DNA of 64,000 bases from Orobanche coerulescens. Lineage: Eukaryota > Streptophyta > Magnoliopsida > Lamiales > Orobanchaceae. Within the stretch, counting starts at the first letter, position 1; each line of letters opens with the position of its first letter. Of this stretch, positions 1-11,243 are shown in pieces. The stretch lies in the NCBI GenBank assembly GCA_033398695.1, contig CM065801.1, forward strand, positions 105,393,170 to 105,457,169. The letters run 5' to 3'. The position numbers and the translations under genes are program-made. Below the pieces are notes generated by a model. It did no database searches and was not told where the DNA came from. It saw only the letters and a list, made by a program, of their open reading frames with translations.

Positions 1-9
1 TCACCATCA

Positions 10-1450
10 ATGGTGGACGAACCAAACCCACGTCTCCCCCAAGAAAACAATAACGAAATAATTCCTCCGGTAGGGGGAATACCTAATGTTCAAAACATTC
101 AACATCAACAACATCCTATTGTGCCGGAAATAGATGAAGACAATATGTTCTTTGGGGAATTCATGAACCCTGATCTTTGAGCGTGCAATCAAGTGTGATA
201 TACCCACCATTTGGAGTGGTCAATTTTCAAATTCGCCCCAATGTCATCAATCTCTTCTCCAACAACAACTCATTCTATGAAAGAACCGACGAGAATCCAT
301 ATCTCCATATTAACCGTTTTGTGGAGATTTGTGGAAATTTCAAATATCCAAATGTAAATGACGAGGCGATCAAAATGAGACTTTTCGTGCACACTTTGAA
401 GGACAGAGCAAGAGAGTGGCTAGATACTTTTCCACCATGAAGCATAACAAATTGGCCCGAATTTTTTCAAAAATTTACCACTAAATATTTTCCACCAATA
501 AAAGTAGCGAAACTCAAGTACGAAATCTTTACATTTCGTCAACAAGATTCAGAGTCATTTCACGAAGCATGGGATTGATATAAAGATATGCTACGAAAAT
601 GTCCTAACCATGGTTTCAATTTGGGAGCACAAGTCAATTACTTCTATTCTGGAATTTTACCTACATGCCGAGCCAATGTCGATTCATCATCAAATGGCTC
701 ACTTGGCAACAAAACTATGAAAGAAGCTTATATTCTTTTTGAGGTTATAAGTGAACAAAGTGCAAGATGGCCAGACAGAAATATCCAAAAGAAACCAAAT
801 GGTGTTTTTGAATTGGATTCTTATTCACTTATGTTGGCAAAAATTGAAGCTTTATCAAAGAAAGTCGAGGACATGTCTTTTTCAACTGCTCAATATGTGA
901 AGACGGTGCAAACTCCACAAGTTTCAGCTTTTTCATGTGAAATTTATGGAGCAACTCACAACAGCACTATCTGTCCCTTAGTGCAACAGGAGCAGTCACC
1001 ACCACCACCAGAACAAGTGGCGTATGCTCAGAATTTCCAAAGGCAAGCATACAATCCTTACGGGCCAACATACAATCCAGGGTACAAAAATCATCCAATT
1101 TTTTCTTATGCAAACAACAATAATGTGTTGATTCCAACGCATCAAGAAAAGAAGCCCGGGTGGGAAGAAGCAATCACGAAGCTAGCTGAACAACAACTGA
1201 AGTATCAACAACGCAATGATGCTTCAATTAAAAATCTGGAGACACAAGTTGGCCAAATGGCCAAAATACTTTCAGAAAGATCTCATGGCATGTTACCTAG
1301 CAATACCGAGGTAAATCCAAGGGAAAATGTCCAAGCTATCACAACAAGAAGTGGAGTGCAGTTGCCCGAAATTTCTGTGGAAAATCATCTGGAAAAACAA
1401 AAAAATAAACAAAATCAAGAATCGAAAAGAATCAATCAGACCTTCATCTC
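10..1450 (+). pseudogene. gag: Athila-like Ty3/gypsy gag, decayed
   Basis: Gag would form the virus-like particle of a retrotransposon. The reading begins at an ATG at 10, shifts frame near 180 and then follows one frame to about 1450. The stretch around 210-440 (NFQIRP..., FVEICGNFKYPNVNDEAIKMRLF, ending REWLDTFPP) has the layout of plant Athila gag capsids. The C-terminal part (about 1180-1290) has the QLKYQQRNDASIKNLETQ coiled-coil-like stretch usual before the Athila protease. In-frame TGA stops lie at 438-440 and 576-578; the second looks like a CGA to TGA change, as expected from 5-methylcytosine deamination. A further frameshift lies between 1380 and 1450. The 5' end and upstream LTR are outside the window. 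Athila assignment is by recognition, not search. Confidence 0.85.
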
Positions 1451-3288
1451 AAAAAGGTCCAGTTGCTACAAAATCTTATGTTCCACCTATCCCATTTCCT
1501 CAACGGTTGAAGAATCACAAGCTCGATGCTCAATTCGGGAAATTCTTGGAAATTTTCAAAAAGCTACACATCAACATACCTTTTGCCGATGCTCTAGCAC
1601 AAATGCCAAGCTATGCCAAATTTATGAAAGATATTCTTTCCAACAAACGAAGGCTTGAAGAATATGAAACTGTCATGCTAATAGAGGAATGTAGCGCAAT
1701 ACTACAAAAGAAGTTGCCACCCAATCTAAAAGATCCGGGAACTTTCACAATCCCGTGTACAATTAGTGAAGTGAATTTTGGCAAAGCTCTTTGTGATTTA
1801 GGGGCAAGTATCAACTTGATGCCCGTGTCAATTTTCAACAAACTGAACTTGGGAGAAGCAAAAGCAACAACAATTTCACTACAATTAGCTGATCGGTCAA
1901 TCAAATATCCACGTAGGATAATAGAAGATGTGCTCGTCAAGGTTGATAAATTCATATTTCCATCGGATTTTATCATCCTTGACATGGAAGAAGATCAGGA
2001 TATTCCCATTATTTTGGGACGACCATTTCTTGCAAACGGACGTGCTCTTATTGACGTCTATGAAGGAAAGCTAATTCTTAGATTGAAAGACGAACATGTC
2101 ATCTTCGCTGTCCTAAAACCTTTGAATCATCCCTCCTCAGATGATTATTGTCTAAGAATAGACGCAATTGAAGCCATGGTAAACAAGTCTTTGGAGAAGA
2201 TTCTATCTAAAGATCCTCTTGAGACATGTATAGAAAATTCTCTAACCAGCATGGAAGAAGAATATCACTTGGCCGAAACAATTAACTATCTAGAAGCACT
2301 ACCACTCTTAAGAAGGCATTCACATTTTGAAGAGTTTGGGACAAGCTCTGCTAAACCCCTCCCTTCTTTACAAGAAGCTCCAATACTTGATCTCAAACCT
2401 CTACCCACACATTTGAGATACGCTTACTTGGGCATTTCCTCTACACTTCCGGTCATCATATCTAACATATTGACCGAACTTGAAGAAGGGAAATTACTAA
2501 GGGTATTGAGGAATCACAAAAGAGCAATTGGATGGACTATTGCGGACATTAGAGGAATAAGCCCCTCTATATGCACACACAAAATTTTGATGGAAGATGA
2601 CTGCAAACCTTCAATTGAGCATCAACGACGTTTGAATCCAAACATGAAGGAAATTGTGAAAGCAGAGATTCTTAAATTACTTGACGCAGGAATCATTTAT
2701 CCAATCTCAGATAGTCCATGGGTGAGCCCTGTACATATAGTGTCCAAAAAGAGTGGAATCACAATCATAGAGAACGAGCACAATGAACTTATACCAACAC
2801 GACCCATCACAGGATGGAGAATGTGTATTGATTACAGGAAGCTCAACAAGACGACCAGAAAAGATCATTTTCCACTCCCATTTATTGATCAAATGCTCGA
2901 TAGATTGGTGGGACATTCTTACTACTATTTTCTCGATGGCTATTCAGGGTACAACCAAATCGTCATAGCCCCAGAAGACCAAGAGAAAACAACATTCACA
3001 TGCCCTTACGGAACATTTGCCTATAGAAGAATCCCATTCGAATTATGCAATGCTCCAGCCACATTTCAGAGATGCATGATGTCAATATTCTCAGACATGG
3101 TTGAAAAATTCATTGAAGTTTTCATGGACGATTTCTTGGTTTTCGGAGATACATTTGATAAATGCCTAAATCACTTAGGCATGGTCTTGGAAAGATGTGA
3201 AGACACAAATCTAGTTCTCAATTGGGAGAAATGTCACTTCATGGTCCAGGTAGGAATCGTACTTGTCCATAGAATCTCACAACATTGA
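1451..3288 (+). pseudogene. pol: Athila-like pol: protease and reverse transcriptase
   Basis: This is the continuous 5' part of pol. The aspartic protease active site reads DLGAS (1795-1809), followed by the flap region and the ILGRPFL block near 2010-2030. The reverse transcriptase starts near 2600; it contains WRMCIDYRKLNK (about 2815-2850), the PFELCNAPATFQR block, and FMDD (3121-3132) as the catalytic YxDD-type box. Both Asp residues are kept. The frame ends at a TGA (3286-3288) where a Gly codon is expected, so the polyprotein is broken between RT and RNase H. No intron signals are seen. It is a fossil of an autonomous Athila-lineage element and the closest possible source of proteins for the LOG-carrying element just downstream. 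Confidence 0.9.
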
Positions 3289-4000
3289 ATTGAAGTCAAT
3301 AAGGCAAAGATCCAAGTGATTGCAAAACTTCCTCCACCAATTTCGGTGAAAGGAGTAAGGAGTTTTCCCGGGCATGCAGGATTCTATCGGAGGTTCATAA
3401 AAGATTTCTCAAAAATAGCAAAACCTCTCTGTTCTTTGCTTGATAAAGATACACCATTCATTTTCACAAATGAATGCCACGTGGCCTTTGCAACTTTGAA
3501 GGATAAGCTTACATCATCTCCAATCATCATTTCTCCAGATTGGACTATCCCATTCATTCTGATGTGCGATGCAAGTGATTATGCTGTGGGGGCCGTGCTT
3601 GGCCAAAAGAAGGCCAAAATGATGCAAGTGATCCACTATGCTAGCCGGACTATGAATGATGCACAACTGAACTACACAACAACTGAAAAAGAGATGCTTG
3701 CAGTGGTTTATGCCTTTGATAAATTTCGATCCTACTTATTGGGATCGAAACACTGATCATTCAGCTTTGAAATATTAAATGACAAAGCAAGATGCTAAGT
3801 CAAGTCTAATCCGATGGGTCCTACTTATGCAAGAATTCAACATAGAAATCCGAGACAGAAAGGGAACAGAGAACCAAGTGGCGGATCATCTCTCACGACT
3901 AGACCATAACAATGCTCAAGAGAAGGAAATAAATGAAGTATTTCCGGATGAACAACTGTTCCAAATCTTTAATATGCAGGAAAAACAAAATGCACCATAG
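3289..4000 (+). pseudogene. pol: Athila-like RNase H
   Basis: Pol continues in frame after the 3286 stop. VRSFPGHAGFYRRFIKDFSKIAKPLC is the RT-RNase H connection. MCDASDYAVGAVLGQ holds the first catalytic Asp, and TTTEKEMLAVVYA the catalytic Glu. The frame then breaks at 3754-3756, with a short deletion removing most of the next strand before DHSALKY. It resumes at 3779 with [14 protein letters not shown] and the domain-ending HLSRL. Another stop lies at 3998-4000. At least two disabling lesions make this non-functional. Confidence 0.88.
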
Positions 4001-5282
4001 TATGCAGACATCGTTAATTTCCTTGTAAGTGGAATAATTCACCCAAATTTTTCCCATCATCAAAAGAAAAAATTCTTCTCCGAGTTGAAATACTATTACT
4101 GGGAAGATCCGCTATTGTTCAGACGAGGGCCTGATCAAATCATCCGGAGATGCATACCGGAAGAAGAAATGGAGAAGGTACTAGAAAGATGTCATTCCTC
4201 TCACTATGGAGGACATTTTGGGGCTTCAAAAACAGCAGCAAAAATTCTTGAAGTAGGATTCTATTGGCCCACTCTGTTCAAAGATACACATACACTTGTC
4301 TCTAAGTGTGACCGGTGCCAAAGACATGGAAACATGTAAAAAAGAAATGAAATGCCAATGATTTTCATCCTTGAAGTTGAAATCTTCGACGTTTGGGGAA
4401 TTGATTTCATGGGACCCTTTCCATCATCGTTCTCTAATGAATACATCCTTGTAGCTGTGGACTACGTATCTAAATGGGTGGAGGCTGTAGCATTACCAAC
4501 AAACGAAGCTAGAGTCGTGGTAAATTTTCTAAAGAAAAATATATTCACTCGCTTCGAAACTCCGAGACTTATTATCAGTGATGGCGGATCTCATTTCTGC
4601 AATCACCAGGTTAAGGCTCTACTGACCAAATTCGGAGTAAAACACCGTGTCTCTACCTCTTATCACCCAAAAACCAGTGGACAAGTCGAGATTTCCAATC
4701 GTGAACTGAAATGTATACTTGAGATGACAGTCGACTCATCTTGGAAAGATTGGTCGAAAAAGTTGGATGATGCGCTATGGGCTTACAGAACAGCTTATAA
4801 GACACCGATAGGCATGTCTCCATTTCGTTTGATTTTTGGAAAAGCCTGTCACCTGCCAGTAGAACTTGAACATCGAGCCTTTTGGGCTATAAAAAAATTA
4901 AACTTTGACGAAGTTGGTTTGGAAAGAAAAGGTTGTCATAGCTTAAATGAGTTGGATGAAATCCGACTCGACTCATATGAAAATGCCAAAATCTACCAAG
5001 AATAAACAAAAAGATGGCATGACAACAGAATTCTAAGAAGATGTTTTAAAGCTGGAGACCAAGTTCTCCTTTTCAATGCACGACTGCATCTGTTTCCGGG
5101 TAAGCTGCGATCACGATGGACGGGGCCCATACACAATCAAAGAGGTGTTTTCTCATGGAGCTGTGGAGATTTATAATACAACCGACAGGAGTTTCAAAGT
5201 AAATGGCCAACGGTTAAAGCCATATTTGGGAGGAGAATTCTCGACAGCAAAGTCAATCATAATGCTGGAAATGCCTAATTGA
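4001..5282 (+). pseudogene. pol: Athila-like integrase
   Basis: The integrase would insert the cDNA into chromosomes. The zinc-binding HHCC module (HYGGHFGASK...CDRCQ) lies at about 4190-4320 and is followed by a TAA at 4336-4338. The catalytic core has Asp at 4403-4405 (WGIDFMG), Asp at 4580-4582 (IISDGGS) and Glu at 4688-4690 (SGQVEIS). The last two are 35 residues apart, the D,D35E spacing of retroelement integrases. A stop lies at 5003-5005. The C-terminal module continues in another frame to about 5282 ([25 protein letters not shown]). So the domain order is complete but the frame is broken several times. Confidence 0.9.
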
Positions 5283-5424
5283 TCAGACAAGAAGTCAAGC
5301 TAAGGACGTTAAACAAAGCGCTTATTGGGAGGCAACCCAATCTCTTTTATTTCGCAAAATAAGTTTGGGGGTAACACAGAAAAATTCAACAACAAGAGCA
5401 AGGATCATATCGTTCATAAAATCC
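5283..5424 (+). other. Athila post-pol segment with PPT-like tract
   Basis: Non-coding. It contains the sequence GCGCTTATTGGGAGGCAACC (from 5318), which follows pol in many plant Athila-like elements, and a polypurine-tract-like AAGTTTGGGGGT (5361-5372). No env-like ORF is seen. It runs directly into a truncated LTR. Confidence 0.6.
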
Positions 5425-5497
5425 ATGAAAATGAAGTCTGAAACTCCACACGGGCGTGTACAGGCGTAACTCACAAAATGCAAATTTATGAAGCCAT

Positions 5498-5577
5498 GTT
5501 ACGGCCGTAACTTCTCAATGTTACGACTGTAAGTCATCATAGTTACGGCCGTAACTCCTCAATGTTAGGGCCGTAAC
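5498..5577 (+). promoter_or_regulatory. Array of four 12-bp dyads at 22-bp pitch in the LTR
   Basis: Four copies of GTTACGGCCGTAAC or close variants start at 5498, 5520, 5542 and 5564, exactly 22 bp apart. They end about 130 bp upstream of a TATA box at 5705. Two are perfect palindromes and two carry one or two changes. The same array is in the 3' LTR at 18269-18348. Confidence 0.8.
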
Positions 5578-5704
5578 TCTTGGCAGATTATTGCTCATTG
5601 CCTAATTTTTTATACTTTTGGTCTATTATTGAGGGGATGGCTGGCATTGATCCGATCTAATGTAATAATGCTGGAGTTTTGGAGCTATTAGATGACTTTA
5701 GGTG

Positions 5705-5712
5705 TATAAATA
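5705..5712 (+). promoter_or_regulatory. LTR TATA box
   Basis: TATAAATA lies in an AT-poor U3 context downstream of the dyad array. The same box is at 18475-18482 in the 3' LTR. Transcription would start about 30 bp downstream. Confidence 0.65.
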
Positions 5713-6687
5713 GACCCCTTAGATCCATCATTATTCATCATTCATCTTATATTTTTCCACTTTTTGTAATAATTTCTTTTTGTGTGAAGAACACACTTGT
5801 GTTCTTGAGTGACTTTTGTAATAGTGGTGTAGCATATGTTTTTAAGGGAGTTTATTGCTTCTTTCTCCTTTATCTAATAAGGGAGTTAGGATCAATTCTT
5901 TCTCTCTTTCAACTAATAATGACCACTCAAGCTTGTATTATGTTTATTAAACCCTTCATGGGCTAAGTTACTTAAGTTGAGATTATAAACAAGGTTAGTC
6001 ATGTTATTTAAGTTTGTATAAAGATCTACTATGAATTACTTATTATTGTGTGTGATTTTTATTGTTTTACCAATCTTTATTTATTTGGCGAATAAATGAC
6101 GATATTTATGGTCTTCATATGTTTCGAAAGAAAATATGTTTGATTAGATCAAATGATCTTCACTCTAAGTTGTTATAGGGGATAGAAATATACCTCTAGA
6201 CCTTAGATGATTCTTTGAGTTATTTTCATAAAACCTAATGCTATGTATTGAAGCCAATCAACATAGAAATATAGTGGATTGATTCAATATATAAGGGGTG
6301 TTTTATAGTTCGAAAGAGAAACCGTCTTTTTAAGGAAAATCGAATCTACACAACATAATAAGTAAATTCATCTTATGATCTCCTATACATCTTCTATAAC
6401 TAATGATGAACTAAGTTTATAATCCCAACTATTTCATTATATCTTTCATTAATCTATTATTAGTGCAATCTTTCATTTCCTTGAATATTATAACTATTAT
6501 TGCATTTTCTTTGCAATTGTCAAACCAAACTCTTAAATTGTGTGTTTCAATCTTATAAATATATATAACAAATAGTTAAATAGTGTATAATTCAATATAC
6601 AACCTAAACTGGACTCAAAAAGTCCACTTACTACTTGATACGATATCGTGCACTTGCGATAGTTACATTAAAGACCTGTCAAGTTTT

Positions 6688-6705
6688 TGGCGCCGTTGCC
6701 GGGGA
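6688..6705 (+). other. Primer-binding site (tRNA-Asp type)
   Basis: TGGCGCCGTTGCCGGGGA follows the LTR end by six bases. This is the primer site typical of plant Athila-like elements, complementary to the 3' end of tRNA-Asp. It marks the LTR on its left as a 5' LTR. Confidence 0.85.
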
Positions 6706-6922
6706 AGTATAAGTGTTATAATTGAAATCTTACATTGTAAATTATTTTTATAGATACAATTTCTCGATGTTGTAACTTAGTACTCAATTGTGTTTGTCCG
6801 GTCAAGTGGCGGATAACGGTACTCCGTGACTATTAAGGTCGGAATTTTCAGTTTCCCACAACAACTGATATTTGTAGATATTTTCTCCAATTATTTTCAT
6901 TTTATTTTTTATTTTTTTTATC
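6706..6922 (+). other. Leader between primer site and first ORF
   Basis: AT-rich untranslated leader ending in a T-rich run just before the ATG at 6923. No ORF or repeat is seen in it. Confidence 0.5.
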
Positions 6923-7468
6923 ATGGAAGAAACTTTGAATAAAATTGAAAAAAGATTTCCCTTTCTGAGGAAAAATGTTATTTTAAAAATTTACAAGACA
7001 AGACTTGAAAGGATGAGGTTGCTTATGAATAAAAGCATACCTTTTGACATTAGATTCATAATTGAAGCCAAAGTGAGAATAGCAGGTGAATTCACAGAAA
7101 TACCTACTAGATTTTTACCAGGGCTAGGAAAAAGTTCATATGCAAAGAAACGACGAGCAAAGATAATAGCCGTTTGCTATAAATGTGCTAGATGGAACTG
7201 TAATTTAAAATGTCGATCTTTAGGAATTCCATCTACAAACAGAGAAGATAAAATTCAGTTCATTAAGGATGGCCTGAATAAAGAGAATTTAGATAATATC
7301 GAAATTTCTTTTGACACGCATTATAGTGGACTCGTACATTACAGAATTCGATGTTTGTGGAATAAATTCAAACCAGAATATGAACAACGTCTTGGGAATC
7401 TGACGTTAAAAGACCATGTTTGCCAATTTATAAGAAAATTGGATGGGAAGCTTCTCCTCGACTCATAG
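6923..7468 (+). CDS. 181-aa basic Cys-rich protein in the gag position of an Athila-type element
   Basis: This ORF is intact and takes the place where gag should start. Residues 1-37 are basic and probably helical. A basic block SYAKKRRAK (72-80) is followed directly by a Cys cluster, C85-x2-C88-x4-C93-x3-C97, with no His in the pattern of a retroviral CCHC knuckle. A basic run followed at once by a small Cys finger is the layout of the cysteine-rich nucleic-acid-binding proteins of carlaviruses and related plant RNA viruses; I infer a nucleic-acid-binding role, possibly a silencing or transcription modulator. The C-terminal half (about 105-181) is not recognised. The stop codon TAG lies inside the CATAG target-site duplication of the next insertion, so that insertion left the protein whole. 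Alternative: a highly derived gag. Function is unproven. Confidence 0.6.
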   Translation: MEETLNKIEKRFPFLRKNVILKIYKTRLERMRLLMNKSIPFDIRFIIEAKVRIAGEFTEIPTRFLPGLGKSSYAKKRRAKIIAVCYKCARWNCNLKCRSLGIPSTNREDKIQFIKDGLNKENLDNIEISFDTHYSGLVHYRIRCLWNKFKPEYEQRLGNLTLKDHVCQFIRKLDGKLLLDS

Positions 7469-7818
7469 TGTAATATCCGCAATTTTCGATTTTCGGTAAA
7501 TTTCTTTTTTCGGGCGGAGTCCGTTTTGACGACTCGCTCATGATCATTTCGTCATTCTGAGAATGATTAATTCTACACTTTTTGACATCCGAGTTCGTTT
7601 CGGTGTCGTTTTGTTGAGTTCCGTGCTTTTTAGCGACTTTTCCGCACTTGAGTTCGATTCTTGCGAATCTCATCCGAAACTGCTGTTTCGAGTTTCCCGC
7701 AAGTCCGTTTAACTTTGTTAGACGTGTTGTGAACTTCGGTTTTGTTATTCGATCATGTATCGTGATTTCCGGGCGTTTTGGGCCATTTTGTAATTTCTTG
7801 AAAGTTACGGGTATCCGT

Positions 7819-8980
7819 TGTTGTGTCAAGAATTAACACCTTCCGACCGGCGATCGTCTAGGAAGTCAGGCGACTGAGTCACTGCCGATCGTCTAAGGCA
7901 GGTCTGCCGATCAGCGACCTGGCGACCAAGCCTTAACCCAGCGGACATGCTAGACTGGCCAACCGAAGGTCCCAGGATGGATCCCGGTGCCGAGCGATCG
8001 ACATCAAGACGATCGTTTCTCGGTACTCGGCGATCGACTCCTGGCGACCGACTGGAGGCGATCATCTCTCGGCACTTGCCGACCTACACTTGGTGACCGA
8101 CCGATGCCGACCCTCGACAACTGGCCAATGGCGACCTCCGATGACCATCCAGGGACGACCGCCTCATGTCGATCACCACCGATGGCCATCCAGTCGGCGA
8201 AGACCGAGCCTCAAGACTGACACCACGTGCAAGATCGGAGACAAGATCCGCGAATCCCGGGCCATTGACCACAGTCGCAGATTCTCTCCACCGGCCGACA
8301 AGCCGCGAAAGCTTGTCGGTAGGGCCACATGTTGACCGATTCCGGACACGTGATGGCTCCTAATTGGACCGCCAGTGTGGCGGCCTCTTCCTTGGACTTT
8401 AGCCCGACGGCAAGATCTTTCTTGGACTTTAGCCCGACAGCCCAGTAGATCGCCCCATTATAATAATGGCCGGCAGGCGATCGACAGATTATTATAATGG
8501 CCGGCAGGCGATCGGCCACTACAGGACAGGACCCGGCTGCCCCTATATAAGCAAGGCACCCTGCACTTGGACACTCCTGGAGCTTTCTTCTGCAACCTCA
8601 CGATTTGAGCATACAACACAGAAGCAAACATCAAGCACTTGGCTAACATCCAACTGTTGGCAACAGCTATCATTCGGTCTTACTTCTCCCGGACTTTCTC
8701 CTCGAGCAGATTACCGGCAGGGACGAAGAACACCGAGCTTCGCTCAAGAGCCGGATTAACAGAGTCTTTTTACACTCATTGTATTTAGATTTCTCACATT
8801 AATACTTGTATCCACGAATATTTGTATTAATAACACCTCGCGAGAGCATTCAAGCCCGGGCCTAACAAACCCGGCAAATCTTGTATTATTTATCTACTCT
8901 CGGAAGTGCTCCCGCAATTGTTGTTTGTTGTCCGTCTTCCAGCAGTATTAATCTTCGGATAAATATTTTGGGCAACAAAA
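7819..8980 (+). repeat. 5' LTR of the gag-only element
   Basis: Starts TGTTGTGTCAAG and ends GGGCAACAAAA, where the partner LTR ends in CA. It is unusually rich in GCGATCG/CGATCG. A direct repeat of about 26 bp (TGGCCGGCAGGCGATCG core) occurs at 8457-8483 and 8489-8514. The TATA box TATATAA is at 8544-8550. Confidence 0.9.
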
Positions 8981-8982
8981 AT

Positions 8983-9000
8983 TGGCGCTAGAGGAAGGGG
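8983..9000 (+). other. Primer-binding site of the gag-only element
   Basis: TGGCGCTAGAGGAAGGGG begins two bases after the LTR end. Position and TGG start fit a tRNA 3'-end complement; the tRNA is not assigned. Confidence 0.65.
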
Positions 9001-9108
9001 ATCCAACCCTCGATTTTTTACACCTACCGTCTCGAAGAACACTCACTGTTCTCGGGGCAGATACTTGAAGTGACACTTACTGCACTTCAAATAAATCCTT
9101 CAGAAATC

Positions 9109-10014
9109 ATGTCTTCCGCATCCGCGTCGAAGAAAGCCGCTGGCCAGCCGGCCAGACCCCCTGTTCCGTCCCAGTCCGAGCCGCAGCCGATGGTGGAAGG
9201 TAGCCGCCGCGGCCAGAGGCGCTCGACCCCATCCCGGGAAGGCGGCCCGAGCCTCTCGCTCGATCAGTTCCGAACCAATGAACAGATCGAAGAGGCCATA
9301 GCCGCCCTTCAGGAACGACGGAGTGCTCTCGACGCGCCTCCTGCTATCACTCCCTCGGTCTCCCGCCGGAAGTCCAAGCGGAAGCTCAAGGCACTACTGG
9401 CCGAGCGATCGCCAGGAGGCTCCCGCCCGCAAGAAGAGGCGCTCGGCAATGGGCACGCCTCGTCTTCGATCGCACGGGCGCCGACCCGACACGCGGCCGG
9501 GCAGTCCGGCCCCAGCTACGAGACGACGGAGTTCGAATCCGTCACCAGGAGCTCGGCCTACCCGGCTCCCACAAGGCGATCCAGCCGCCTGGCTCCCGCT
9601 CGCCAGATTCCCGAGGTCGGCAGCAGCGGGGTCCGGAGATCGGTACACGATCGCCTCGGCCCCCGCTCCCAAAGCCGATCCGCAAGCAGCCGAGCCGCGG
9701 CGATTGCCGCAATGCAACGTCAACTCAACGACATGAAGGCGCCTCGCAATCCGGGCGGCGCCACCAAGACGATCGCCGCGCGAGCGAGCCGCTCGCGATC
9801 GACATCGAGCTCGCCCGGTGCAAAGACAAGATCGCCCCTCCTCGAGACACCCATGTACCGGGCGATCGACCCCCAAATACACTCCGAGCAGTTCAACATC
9901 TACATGACCGGGTGTGGGGCATCGGACGCGACCGTTGCCGAATATTCCTCCGACACTAGACGACCTCGTCCACCGGTGGTACACTTCATTGCCACCTCGG
10001 TCCATTGCCTTTAA
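9109..10014 (+). pseudogene. gag: gag, N-terminal part, frameshifted
   Basis: The start is the ATG at 9109, the first ATG in the frame after the primer site. The protein is Ser/Arg/Ala/Pro-rich with a low-complexity basic N-terminus of about 270 residues, then PLLETPMYRAIDPQIHSEQF and GASDATVAEY, the start of a Ty3/gypsy capsid-like region (NIYMTGASDA-type motif of Tat-lineage gags). After Tyr near 9945 the frame is lost and the remaining C-terminus is not capsid-like. Base composition is far more GC-rich than the surrounding LTR. Confidence 0.7.
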
Positions 10015-10080
10015 CGAGCCGGCGCACGTCTTCACGGAACACTTCGCCACTGTGGTCGCCGGCCGTAAGGTCGCCATCGC

Positions 10081-10425
10081 ATGATGCAAATCAGCCAAGG
10101 AGAAGAAGAGACCGACTCGGACTACAACTACCGGCTAGACGTGATCATCCTCAACGGCGAGCCCGTAAGCGATGAGACCGCCCTCTACGCGGTCCTAGGA
10201 GGTTTTCAGGGCTTCTCGCCTATGTTCAGGCATCTCACGAAGACCCTACCGACGACCTACGCAGCCTTCCGGGCTAGAGCCGCAGATTTCCTGTCCAGGC
10301 AAAGGCTTCTTCTCAGCCTAGGAGTAGAGCGATCGGCGCCCGTACGACGACCTCCAGTCTCCCAGCCCGATCGCTACTACCCAGCAGAGCCGGAGGACTC
10401 GATCCCCGCCTACAGTCCATTTTAA
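10081..10425 (+). pseudogene. gag: gag, C-terminal part, frameshifted
   Basis: It continues the capsid region in a new frame after about 65 bp of disturbed sequence. It contains MQISQGEEETDSDYNYRLD and TLPTTYAAFRARAADFLS, matching the retrotransposon gag pattern in which a Q-G-x-x-E-S/D segment precedes a helical C-terminal domain. No zinc knuckle and no protease follow. It ends at a stop at 10423-10425. Confidence 0.65.
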
Positions 10426-11243
10426 ATGAGGGACTAGCCGCCGCCCGATCGCCAATATCGACCTACGAATAAAGCGATCGGCCGCCGAGCGACGATCGCG
10501 CCTTCCGCCGATCGCATCATCATCAAGAACCCGGTGGACACGATCGCCACCTACGATCCAAAGATATAACATGACGGACTAAGGCATAAGATCGCCCACC
10601 GCGCATCATAAAGCCATGGTCCCGGGCAACGATGGAACCGGCCGCTGCCATGCAAGGTCCCTTTCGGCCAAGATCGCCCGCCCTTCGTTTAAATACGAGG
10701 CCGGCGTAGTCTGAGGGCTCTCCAACATCAATCAGTGGACACATGCCACAATCCCCGTCTCAACGTACACCGTCGAGGTCGGCCATCTCCATGGCTGGCC
10801 GAGGTGGAAGCAGAGCTAACAAGCCGCGGGCGTGGAGTTGATTCATCCGACGCTGCCCCGCGCAAGGACTCCTCTAGACCGAGACCGCACGCCCTTCGTT
10901 TAAATACGAGGCGAGGCGCAGCCTAACGGAGGACCCTCACAATAAAGTAAGTCACGAGACACTCAATGTCTTCGCGCACCAAGACACGGTCATGGAGTCG
11001 GTCCATCGATCTCCGCGACTGTGCACGATTCCTCAAACAAAGCGAAACCACCAAGTTTCCATGGGGGATCGGCCAATGTTGTTTTTGCAGGTACAAGACC
11101 GAAAGATAGCTAGCCAATCGACCATGATAGCCCAAGTCCGAGTCCTAAGTCAGCTCAGGTCGCCCAATCCTCATCCTTACACGATCACCAGCAAGAACCA
11201 CCTCGCCCCATGTCTTCAACATAGGAGCAAGCTGGGGGGCAAT
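10426..11243 (+). other. Non-coding remainder and polypurine tract of the gag-only element
   Basis: GC-rich sequence without a recognisable domain. A duplicated phrase (CCCTTCGTTTAAATACGAGG) occurs near 10682 and 10891. A G-rich tract (GCTGGGGGGCAAT, 11231-11243) just before the 3' LTR serves as the polypurine tract. Confidence 0.6.

Larger units (their letters stand above)
5425..6681 (+). repeat. Athila-type LTR, 5'-truncated
   Basis: It matches 18197-19470 with few differences, but the first roughly 330 bp of the full LTR are absent. A 21-bp gap relative to the right copy lies near 6608. It ends in GTCA followed by AGTTTT and a primer-binding site, so it works as a 5' LTR for the sequence on its right. 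It also directly follows a polypurine-like tract and gag-pol on its left, so it may be shared between two tandem elements. Confidence 0.85.

Noticed and set aside
10..5282. Athila gag-pol as a possibly active helper for the LOG element
   Set aside because: At least eight stops or frameshifts are present, including within RT-RNase H and integrase. Another, intact copy elsewhere would be needed.
7175..7213. Cys cluster of the 181-aa ORF as a retroviral CCHC zinc knuckle
   Set aside because: Spacing is C-x2-C-x4-C-x3-C with no His at the third position; a knuckle needs C-x2-C-x4-H-x4-C.
9323..10098. Two other long ORFs over the gag-only element (9323-9736 plus; 9394-10098 minus)
   Set aside because: They are open only because of high GC. 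The 9109 frame shows gag-like sequence and the others show Arg/Gly/Ala noise.
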